Assembly: GCF_950023065.1 (NCBI RefSeq)
Contig: NC_088679.1
Location: 78,926,001-78,990,000 of the forward strand
Length of the DNA stretch: 64,000 bases
Direction: 5' to 3'
Source: Planococcus citri
Taxonomy: Eukaryota > Arthropoda > Insecta > Hemiptera > Pseudococcidae
A model generated the notes under the pieces. That model was not told the origin of the DNA. It saw only the letters and a program-made list of their open reading frames with translations, and made no database searches. Position 1 is the stretch's first letter. Every line of letters begins with the position of its first letter. Of the stretch, positions 54,701 to 64,000 are shown piece by piece. Both the position numbers and the translations under genes were made by a program.

Positions 54701-57700
54701 ATGTTTTTTCAATCATCGTTTACATATACAATGTAAGTCAACTTCAACGAGGTCGATGGACCGACCGACCGACAGACGACAATTCGCATCAAAGAATTAC
54801 TCAACCCTGAACTGCCAACAGCCGGCGGCTTTTTACACTATAAGGCTAAACTAGAGCACGTCGTAGAACTTACATACATTCAGTATACGAGTATATGTAC
54901 AATAATAATACAAATATGCTCACCGTACTGTATCTGCAGAGCCACTTTCACCGCCTACGGTAGAAAACCGTACAGCAAGGTCGGTTCGTTGACCAATTTT
55001 AGAAAAAACGCACGCTTTCGTGTATTTTGTAATATCGTGGGTGCACTCGAAATATCCGAACGCGCCTTTAAAATAGAAAAAACAACGAAACAATAATATT
55101 GCATAATTGATAATCAAGTTCAAAATTAAAGAAATAGTACGAGAAGGTGCGACTCACCTGCGCCTTTTGCATGCACCACTCGTTCAGGAATACGTTCTCG
55201 GTCGAAGTGAGTAATTTCATCGATGAAGTCTGAATCTTGGAGTAAAATAGGCCCTTGAGGACCAGCCGTTAAAGAGGCACTACCAGTGGCAAAAGGGGCC
55301 CCATAGCCGGTAACCAAAGTGTCCGTTTTCTGAAATCAATAAATTAAGATTTAAATTATGAGCATTATTCAGTGTCATTTTTATACATAACATTATCAAC
55401 TCAAACTCAAACTAAAAAATTTGCTACTCGAAAGTTGAAATAAATAGAGAACAACATGCTCTGTCGAAATTGGGCACCCATTTAACTTTAAGGCGATTCG
55501 TACCTTTTTGGAAACTGGTTCATGAGTTTGAAAATATTTCAAAGTAATTTAATTCAAATTTCAAACGAAAAGTTATGCTAATTGCAAAAAGTATGATGTT
55601 GGTTTATAATACTTAAAAGAAAAAATTATTCATTTTTCAAAATATAAGCATCAGCGTGAAAATAGAAAAAAAATCACTGATATGGTTCTCAAAATTGACG
55701 AGTTGTAAGGAATGTCACAGAGTTGAAAAATCTAGAGAAAAATCATGTAAAAATATATCACCAGCCAAAATTTTAGGGATTTTTGAAAATCTTTGGACCA
55801 AAAATGATAAAAATCCAAATCTTGCCAAATTGACCTAAAAGGCTAAAATTTGGGAAATACGCAATTTTCGACCCGCCCAATCGATTAAAAACGGATTCGA
55901 ATTTCGAACTTTATTTTATGATTTTTTTCAAAGTTCAATAAAAAGTGCTGCGAACAGTCCAACTAATTGTAAGTAAGAAAAATATTTTTTTTTTTTCAAT
56001 GATAAAGAAGTATTAAAAATCTAAAAAAGAAATCAATAATAAATTTTCCAAAATCCATTTTTGCGCTAAAATTGCTCCAAATGATCTATTTTTTTGAGAA
56101 AACCCCTTCCCTCGATCACCCAAACAGTATTGGTCTCCTTATTTGAAGCCTCAAGGCCCAAAGTTGGAATAATGGCACAAAACAGGGGTAAAGTAAAGTC
56201 TTCCCTCCAAGGAAAAAATTTGCTTAAAACTTGATTATGAAAATGCCGTTGATAGGAATTTTTTTTCAAGTTTTCAGAAGTCTGACATAATTTTAGGAAC
56301 TCATCACTTAAACAAAAATTAGTACTTTGAAGATTTTTAACAGGGTTGTACAAAAACGTGTTTTAAAAAAAAAACTTAAAAATGTTTTTTTTTTGTTTTA
56401 AAACAGGTTTTTTTCTTGTTTGAAACTATGTGTTTAAAACGTGTTTTAAACACAAATTCATTTGTTTTGGGTTCACCAGACATCAATTTTTAAGATGTGG
56501 TGTCATAAAATAGCTATAAAGCTCAAGAAATATTGAAAAATTGGAATCAAAACACAAAATTGGTCTCTAAAAATACAGTTTGTTCAATTTCACTTTTTTT
56601 CAACAAGAAACTAAAAAAAAAACGCATTTTTTTAGGAAAGTGGAGTTGAAAAAAAACACGTTTAAAACAAAAAAAACACTGTTTAAACGGTTTCAAACGG
56701 TTTCTTCTGCTTAAAACATAGTTCTGGTTTTTTTTTCATTTGTTTTAAACATGTACAACCCTGATTTTGAATCGATCCCCCCCTTCCCACTCAAAAATAT
56801 AGGTACCTATCTCGGTTAAAATTACCAATGATTACCAAATGACAACTTATCAAAAATTTACCAACAATTACCAGTAATTACCCAAAAATTACCTGTAAAT
56901 TACCAGTAATTTACCAAAAACATTACCAGTGATTTACCAAAAACATTACCAGTGATTTACCAAAAAATTACCAGTAAATAGTAACTTACCATAAAATTGG
57001 CAAAAATTACCAGTAATTTACCAAAAACCACCAGTAAGTTATTTACCAAAAAATAACCAGTAATTTACTAAAAATTAAAGATTATTCAAAAATTACCGTA
57101 TTTTGCCAAATCTTACCAGTAATTTACCAAAAAATTGGCAAAAATTACCAGTAATTCGCCAAAAAATTACCGGTAAGTTACCGAAAAATGAAGATTATTC
57201 AAAAATTACCATATATGTACATATTGTGATATTGCCAAATATTACCAGTAATTTACGAAAAAGTTGGCAAAAATTACCAGTAATTTACCAAATTTACCAA
57301 AAAATTACCAGTAATTTACCAAATTTGCCAAAAAATTACCAGTAATTTACCAAAAAATAAAATTACCAATAATTTACCAAAAAATTGGCCAATATTACCA
57401 GTAAGTAAGTTACCAAAAATCATCAGTATGTAATTTACCAAAGAACAAGGATTATTCAAAAATGACCAGTATTTTGTCAAAAATGATCAGTTATGATGTA
57501 CTAAAAATACCAAAAACGTCCCCAAAATTTGCCAGTGATTTACCTACCTAAAATTTGTAGCATTTTAATTGACCAAAAATTAGTTACCCTTAATTTGCGA
57601 GCCAAAAATATTGATAGGATAGGAGCTGTACCTACAGGATTTTTCTCAACTTTTAAAAATGAAAATGTCAGAAAGTAGTTTTTGAGAATTTGTCATTAAT

Positions 57701-60700
57701 ACTTATCAAAAATTTATTTGTTTCTTTTTACAAGTTTTTAAAAGAGTTAGACACTAAAGAAAAATTTCAAGGAATTCAAGGTGCTTGAAATAATTATGGT
57801 AGGCACTTCATCATATTCTTTTGATATTTTTCTCTCATGCTCTGAGAGAAGGATGGCTCCATACTAGAGGACCAACATTGTTTAGTTAGCTAAGGAAGAT
57901 TTCATTATGGAAAGGGGATTATTTGAAAAAAGTTTTACACAGAAATCGAAACACTATATTTTCAGTCATTGAATTTTCTGACCCCCCCCCCCCCCCCCTG
58001 GTTGAAGACTATGCAGAATACCAACGTAATTTAGAAAGGGGGGAATTTTATTTTTTTTGGTTTTTAAGCATTGAGGTAAAAAAGAGGTCACTGGACTTGT
58101 ATTTAGAAAAATGCTGATATAAAAATTATAAAACTTTATTTAAAATTGTTTTACAATTTTGTCTGAAGAGCTTCTGGAGAGATTTAATTCTCATTTCGAG
58201 GGAATAAAATACTCAGGGATTTCTTTTTTTTCATTCGAACGAACAACTTTGAGGGATGGGATCATGTCACAAGTATAAATAAAGACCACCCTCTCTGCCC
58301 CCTCCCCCAAATTGATAAATTCATTCAAATTTAATCGTTTCTTAAATTTTGAGCTCTAATTCATTTTTATAATTAAAAATCAACGAATAGCGTACAAAAT
58401 AATCAGAAGTGTACGTCAAAAAACAACAAGTGCAATTGAAAAGGCAGCATTGACTCGAACTCTAACTATTATTACATTACTCTAGTGTGAAAAAATGCTT
58501 GGCAAATGCAGCTCAAAAGCTTCCAATCAAAACGATTTGAATTTCGTATTATATTATTGACCATTCGATTTAGTCACATTAGGTAACTTTTCTGTCATAG
58601 CAACGAGGAAAAAGACAAAGATAATTTGTTGATATTATACACAAAATAGGCATCATTTATCAATAATTTGCTCAATAAACAAAGACTAATTTATTTTAAG
58701 GACTCGATCGTTTAGGTAAGGTTGCAAGAAAAGACTTGGATGACAAAACAAACAACCAAGTAACAACGAACATCGTATAAAGTTGAGCAATTCAAGTATA
58801 TTATAGGTACGAGTTCCCACAATGTAAGTTTATAGGTAGGTTAGATACCTTCAATTACTCGGATTATTGTAGTCAAAAGTTTCGGCATTCGGCTCCACGT
58901 GATATTATTTACCGAATAAGTAATAGATATTTTTTAACACCGATGTAATAAGTAATAATCAACATCGATGTTGAAATTTTATTAGGATAGGTATACACGT
59001 AACAAAAGGTACCATTTATACGTTCGGGTAGGTACTTTTATAATAGATTAATCGTTTATTATGCTTATTCTTTAAACTGTCTAATTGAAGGTAGACAGAG
59101 AGGATCGATAAAAGCAATTTCAAAATAGACCGAAAGAGACAGACAGTCTACGAGAATCGAGTACACATTTACCAGGTCGAAAAGCAAAACCGGTCGGACG
59201 AGATAGACATCATAGAGGCATAGCAGCTTAAAATAAAAATACATCGTTGGAATCCATGGTCTGTCTGTTATTGTCTTATGTAATAAGTCTGCTGTATTCA
59301 GAAAATTTCGACACAAGGATCTAAATGGAATCCTATAGAGAAGAGAAATAGATTTTCGTAAATTTTGGTAGTCCATATTTAAAGAAAAGAAACGTTCTTA
59401 TTACTGATAGAAATCATACAAAGTCTTCGTAAATTTTACGAAATTGGCAGACTAAAAATCAAATTGAAAATTTGTCTAACGAAGAGATGAACCATAAATT
59501 AGAGCAACAGACCCTCCTCCCTCCTTCCTGGTCCCTTCAACATCGCAGGCCTGTTATGTAAGATATTGATCGACATTATCTTTTGGACTTTGTTCAAAAT
59601 AAAAACGGTATCGCGTAATGGAAAAATAAACGAAATTTTCGGATAAAATTAGAAAACCACAGAAGCCATATCTGGGTTTAATTTTCGAATACTCCTCGAA
59701 CGATACAAACATGAAAAAATTGAAATTACCATCGCGAAAGACGAAACTGATAAAATATGTCTTGTAATTCGTTCGAGTATTTTACGTAAAAGAAATTCCA
59801 AGTCTGTTTTATTTATTTATCGACTCGTAGTTCTCAACCTAGCTATGTCTTTTCAACCATAATGACCTGCGTTACTTAAAATACCTTTCTTATATCAACA
59901 TTTTATAATAATAAATCAAATAATACGTCCTCGTGAGAAAAAAAAAACTGGCATTACGATTTTAATAAACAAACAAATTTTATCCTAATTCACTTAAGAG
60001 TCGAACCGAAGTTACGAAGGTATAAAATTTATCTTTATGAGAATCAGAAAACAGCTAATAAGAAAACGAAGTTTCCTCCTATTCGTTAGAAGGATAAATA
60101 AAATTGAAAACACTGTGTACTTAGACCAACAAATCAACATCGGTCTGGTCGAAAATAAATTTGAAATTCAAATCGTAATGATTTCAAGACGCAGACAATG
60201 ACACTAACGTAGTCATACTCGACACAATCAATCATTCCACAAATGGTACTCAGCCAAGAATTTTTTCCCTGTTCCGTGTAATTGGCTGACTTGATACAAA
60301 TAAAAAACAAGCAAAACAAAACGAAAAATTAGTCATAATTACAGGTAATTAGGTAGGTATTAGGTAAGGAAGGATAATGATAATGGTTTTAAGAATGTGA
60401 TTTTACCTTCGAGTTATTCCGAGTCGATTTGACCAGGATTTCGAAGTAATACGTATCTTTTTTGTTTTCAAAACTTATCCATTCAATAAGGTAAGGAATT
60501 TGCCATAAAGTTTGTTCCCAGCAAACTTCTGGTAGAGAGCGAGGGGGGGAGAAGGACTGCATTCGACTCAACAATAAATGGCAATACTCTACATAAATTG
60601 GAGGACCACCGTAAACCAAATTTCAGGTGCCAAAGTTAATTTTTGGAGTTTTGAAAATTTGAAAATTCAAAAAGAAGCTGTTTTAAGGGCAATTTTTTAA

Positions 60701-63242
60701 ACTTTTTTTTTATAAAGAATAAATTTTTTCAAGAAAAGTGAATCAATGTGCATAATTCTTCAATTCAACTCCCACACATCAACACCTCGCTAGTTTTGAG
60801 GGATTCTGGAGCCTCCAGCATTTTTTTTGTTTTCTTTAGAAATTCAAAATCGCCTTGGAAAGGTCAAAAATGAACTCAGGGGCCAATAAATTTTGGTCAG
60901 GGCTTATTGAGTACCTTCTCGACCGTTCAAAAAGGTTATCACAAAACTCTAGGAGAGTGAGCTCGAAAGCAAATTTTTGGTCAATTTGTGAATTCCAGAA
61001 AATTTTTGAAAAAATCGAATTTTCAAAGAAGAAACGTAGTGAGAGGGATTTTTAGTGAGATTAAACTGACCTTGTTGGAGTCTCCAGCGAGTTCTCAAAT
61101 TTTCGGAGAAAATTTTTAAAAAATGCTGGAGGCTCCAGAATGGCCCGAAACGAGTATTTGTTGATATGGGAGAGTTGAATTGAAGGAATTATTTACATTG
61201 GTTCACTTTGCTTCAGAAAACTTTCATTTCAAGAAAAAGTTTGAAAATCGATTTCAAAACATTTTCTTTAAATTTTCTAAAATTTTCAAAAATCCAAAAA
61301 TGAACTTTTAGAACTTAAAATTATGGTTAGGGGAGTTTTAAGACGAGCTCTTTCGATCTAGCCGGGTTTCGTCCAAAATCAGAGAGGTTACTTTAAAATG
61401 ATTCGAATTTTCAAAAAGTGAAATGCATAGGTATTCGATTTTTGCCTGTTTGGAGAATTTTTGAAACCCCTTTGACCAAAAATGAGGGGAAAACACAAAA
61501 TTTCGATCAATTCACCCAGAAAGCTGAAAGTTTGCATGTGTCTTCTTTTCGACTTACCTATTTGATTGAAAAATGTTTCGAGCTGTTTCGATCAGTTCTG
61601 GAGCTTCCAGAAAATTTTTGGAAATTGAAATTCCCACAAAATTTTATCCAATGAATTTGGAAAATAAAAATTCCTCAATACTCACCTTCATTCAGAGTCG
61701 ATTAAAGGTGAATTAAAACCGTTCTGGAGCCTCCAGCTGTACTTTGGAAATTAGACTTGAAAAATGGTGTGTAATCAGTTTCACTTTTTTCACAATAATA
61801 ATGGAAATTTTTGAAAATCTGGAATTTTCAAAGTATGGCTGGAGGCTCCAGAACAGTTTGAAACCATTTTCAATGAACTAAGCAAATTGAAATTAGGGTA
61901 CAGAGTAAACTTTAGCTTTCCAAATTCACTGGAAGGAATTTTATAGGAACTTTCAGAAATTATCCGAAGATTCCAAAATGTCTCAAAACCATTTTGAACC
62001 ATTTCTAATCGATTCGGCGAGTCCAAAAGAGGATAATTCACCATACATCTGTAAAATGCACTTTAGATATGGCAGATATTTGAAAAAAAAGTTGAGTAAA
62101 ATCAATGGACGGTAACTTCGAAGATAGTATTTTTTTTTGATGGAGTTAATTGACCCTTTCAATATTAGATTCTTCATTAATCCAAAACCACGATTTTTTT
62201 TTCAAAAATTAGCTGTTATCTCAATTATAATAATTTTCTGGTATCAGTTTTTCCCAAACTACAGACATTATCATTTGACATGACAATTAAATTGCTCATG
62301 TTCGTCATTTTCATCCGGACAATTAGTTATCAGTTGATAACACGCTCATTTTGACATAATTCAAAGCTAACGTTGAAAATGGTTAACAAAATATCTGCAT
62401 TTGATATAATTTGGAACATGTAAGAAGTGCAGAGAATAGTGGATTTAAAAAACTGAACAAAATACTAATTTTGAATTCCAATTCTTCATCATTTTAAATT
62501 GAAGAAAGGTGAATTAAATTTCGTAATCTAATCAGCTGCACTTGGAACACAAACATGTATTTTTAATGATTTGTTCCAAAAAGGTAAAAAATGAGATGGT
62601 AAAATCGATAAATTCTCAATTATTCAGACCATTCGTTTATGAATAAAAAATATTGTTTTCAGATTTACAGATGTTTCGTGACACAAACGACGTCAATTTT
62701 CAATAATAATTATGCATAATTTTCGGCGTCGTTGTTTTTTTTTCGAAATCTGATAATAAAAATCCATATTCTATTCTTAGAAAGCAATGAAGAATGAATT
62801 CGTCAAAGTGCAGGTGTAGCAAATTTGGTAGTCGAATAGGTAGTAATTAGTTCCCCTAATAATTTTAAAGCGTCGATATAATGAGCTGCCATCGAATAAC
62901 TTAGCCCTAAATGGCCTCATTTCTTCGTTGCTCAGTTATCACGTTCTCAAACTCCAGTCAAAAAATTATAAATCGTTTGATTGTTTCTGACACTGAATCG
63001 AAACTTGGAATGAAATTTTTAGCAGTATCTCAGTTCTCACAGCAACGATGAAGCATCATAAATTCAGTTCATTCGGCAGGTTTGACGTTATCATCAGGTT
63101 TATGGTGCATAAGAATAAGTAACATTAAACCCTACAGAACGATAAGACTATCATAACAAGAAAGAGACAAAAATAAAGTATTTACCGTAGCGGACGATTT
63201 GAAATTCTGAAGTTGCTCAGCGGCAGGATCACGATTCGACAT
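48798..63242 (-). CDS. Cat: Catalase B, canonical peroxisomal-type catalase
   Basis: Exons: 63242-63186, 55329-55158, 55065-54924, 50523-50373, 50288-50109, 50015-49824, 49722-49570, 49483-49251, 49129-48997, 48896-48798, total 1512 nt (503 aa, normal for animal catalase). The N-terminus MSNRDPAAEQLQNFKSSAT is the usual short cytosolic start. Catalytic His72 (RVVHAKGAG), Asn145 (DLVGNNTP) and the haem Tyr355 (RLFSYSDTH) are present. The last residues are KNKANL. KANL is the non-canonical PTS1 of mammalian catalase, so peroxisomal import is expected. Splice positions match catalase A from its exon 3 onward, which proves common descent. Introns 1 (7.9 kb) and 3 (4.4 kb) are swollen by repeats. 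Confidence 0.95.
51114..51729. mobile_element. 616-bp inverted-repeat element inserted in the LINE
   Basis: The ends CAGGGTGTCTAAC and GTTAGACACCCTG are exact inverted repeats, flanked by the 5-bp direct repeat CTCAA (51109-51113 and 51730-51734). Removing the element rejoins the LINE reading EQCL to KTKKMIRET in frame. The interior holds inverted 'gaaggacc' blocks near both ends and AT-rich DNA in the middle. Non-autonomous. Confidence 0.8.
52161..52422. mobile_element. 262-bp MITE with TA flanks inserted in the LINE
   Basis: Terminal inverted repeats CAATTGAAGGGCTAATGGTG and its near-complement at the right end (with one or two mismatches), flanked by TA on each side (52159-52160 and 52423-52424). 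A TA duplication suggests a Tc1/mariner-type mobiliser, though two bases are weak evidence. It splits the LINE between the IPEDFH and IPIFRKGD motifs. Confidence 0.7.
53880..54560. repeat. Degenerate copy of the GGAGCCTCCAG foldback family
   Basis: In catalase B intron 3. Shares 'gaagcctccaggagatttt', 'ttggtggaattttaattttt' and 'caggctccaaaccgttcgaaacc' patterns with the element at 1041-2917, but is shorter and drifted. A related fragment ('ccaaattgacctaaaaggct' through 'aattttcgacccgcccaatc') is at about 55800-55900. Confidence 0.5.
54750..54780. repeat. Short GACC microsatellite
   Basis: Imperfect 'gaccgaccgaccgaca' tract in catalase B intron 3, a few units long. Nothing more is inferred. 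Confidence 0.6.
56341..56763. mobile_element. 423-bp hAT-like MITE in catalase B intron 1
   Basis: Ends CAGGGTTGTACA and TGTACAACCCTG, flanked by ATTTTTAA on the left and ATTTTGAA on the right, an 8-bp duplication with one mismatch. The interior is dominated by GTTTTAAAC-type words in both orientations. Non-coding. Confidence 0.75.
56815..57560. repeat. TTACCAGTAATTTACCAAAA tandem repeat
   Basis: Dozens of variants of a roughly 20-22 bp unit, 'attaccagtaatttaccaaa', with occasional larger units that include 'aagattattcaaaaattacc'. It lies in catalase B intron 1. Open frames in it are repetitive artefacts. Confidence 0.85.
57982..57998. repeat. 17-bp poly-C run
   Basis: Seventeen consecutive C on the plus strand in catalase B intron 1. 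Prone to length error in assembly. Minor. Confidence 0.8.
58000..60580. other. Catalase B intron 1, unique AT-rich part
   Basis: No protein-coding homology, tRNA or tandem repeat recognised. Short open frames here look random. The 'taggtaggt' simple motifs typical of the window occur at about 58840 and 60350. Confidence 0.4.
60600..62120. repeat. Second large copy of the GGAGCCTCCAG family
   Basis: In catalase B intron 1. Contains 'tctggagcctccagcat', 'ctggaggctccagaa', 'tctggagcttccagaaaattt' with 'aattcccacaaaatttta', and the mirrored 'ggctggaggctccagaacag' on the right. These match the arms of the 1041-2917 element in both orientations, so this is a diverged foldback. Clear termini were not found. 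Confidence 0.5.
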
Positions 63243-64000
63243 GATGATTTTCAAATCGAGTAAGATAGGATGAACAGCTAAAAATTTAGAGCTGTGTAAA
63301 AAGAAAAGGGAGATTAGTTTCGAGAAAAATTACGATATAAATTGAATAACGATGATGGAATAATTACACTTTGAAACGACCGTACAACCGTCAGCGAACA
63401 ACTACAAGTGAAGTGAAATGAACTGAAACAATCGAATAAATTTTGAAATCATAAAATCATAAACGTAAAACGGGCATGAATCAACAAATGTTGTTTACCT
63501 TTTCATGTTGGCAACCAATTACGTTTCGCTTTTGAATGCTATGTTGAGCAATTCGCGTGCAGATTTTTATGGTGTGGTGATTCGATCTCGAATTCGACTA
63601 ATTCGAGCTTCGCAAAAAACGAGAAAAAGATGATTAAAAGTAGAGTTATGAATTATTTTTAAATTTATCCACATTTCGATTCTCTTCTTTATTCGAAGTA
63701 GAACATTTCCAACTCTTCAAACCACTCATTTGGCCATTTTGAAAGCGAAAATTGAAACCGGTCTGCTGATGAACTTGCAACGATTACACACTCCTCTTCA
63801 AAAAAGTTCCTCAAAATGTTAAAACTAGCGGTAATGTTTTTTTCGGCTTACAGTGTTGTACGTTTATCAATTTTTTCTACTCTTCTGCATTCTCAATTTT
63901 TTTAATTTAATTTTTTTTCTTCATTATTTTTGAATAATTTCTTTAGATTATGATTGAATTATTTTCAAATAATTAAATAACATTTATTAAAAGTAGTTAA
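63243..64000. promoter_or_regulatory. Catalase B upstream region
   Basis: About 760 bp to the window edge, expected to hold the catalase B promoter and any untranslated first exon. A 5' untranslated splice site is possible on the minus strand ('ttttag' at about 63280) but unproved. No TATA or antioxidant-response-type site could be supported by eye. A short plus-strand frame at 63816 is discussed among the findings. Confidence 0.3.

Noticed and set aside
59065..60619. Open frames in catalase B intron 1 (about 60-100 codons).
   Set aside because: No recognisable domains, weak codon structure and no splice partners. They are consistent with chance.

Overview
This is nuclear DNA of a eukaryote: AT-rich, with spliced genes (GT/AG introns of about 70 bp to 8 kb), many small inverted-repeat transposons and abundant 'taggtacctacc' simple motifs. 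Gene content (SCYL2, RDH-like SDR, ELP1, RRP36, PDP1, HIBCH, catalase, a C2H2 zinc-finger gene) and base composition suggest an insect, most likely a sternorrhynchan hemipteran (mealybug, scale insect or aphid relative). The lineage is inference.

Layout. 1-3.0 kb: AT-rich DNA and a 1.9-kb foldback element. 3.1-21.3 kb: a tandem array of SCYL2 pseudokinase genes on the minus strand. Copy 1 is complete (12 coding exons, 828 aa). Copies 2 and 3 keep open kinase-like and HEAT exons but have lost the C-terminal tail. A fourth unit is only exons 9-12. Small transposons with visible target-site duplications (TSDs) sit in some units, and the sister units show the empty sites. 22.2-23.5 kb: an RDH-like short-chain dehydrogenase (-), divergent from an intronless ELP1 (+, 24.2-28.0 kb), which converges on RRP36 (-, 28.2-29.5 kb). 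29.6-32.25 kb: a 2.66-kb foldback transposon with a 660-bp hAT-like MITE nested inside it. 32.5-34.3 kb: PDP1 (+).

34.9-63.2 kb: two catalase genes (-) flanking a damaged HIBCH gene (-) and a 10-finger C2H2 gene (+). Catalase B (48.8-63.2 kb) has the ordinary N-terminus and ends in KANL, like mammalian peroxisomal catalase. Catalase A (34.9-40.0 kb) has two extra 5' exons that read as a signal peptide plus a linker with two N-glycosylation sequons, and it has lost KANL. It is predicted to be secreted. A 2.3-kb satellite-like array with a three-unit higher-order pattern lies at 46.2-48.5 kb. The long catalase B introns hold a degenerate LINE with two DNA transposons inserted in it, a hAT-like MITE, a TTACCAGTAA tandem repeat and more copies of the foldback family seen at the left end.

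All exon maps were built by reading splice sites by eye and checking that the summed coding length is a multiple of three. They have not been tested against transcripts. No operon, CRISPR or clear tRNA/rRNA gene was seen. Strong points: gene identities, the catalase A/B difference, the SCYL2 array, the HIBCH lesions and the TSD-bounded elements.
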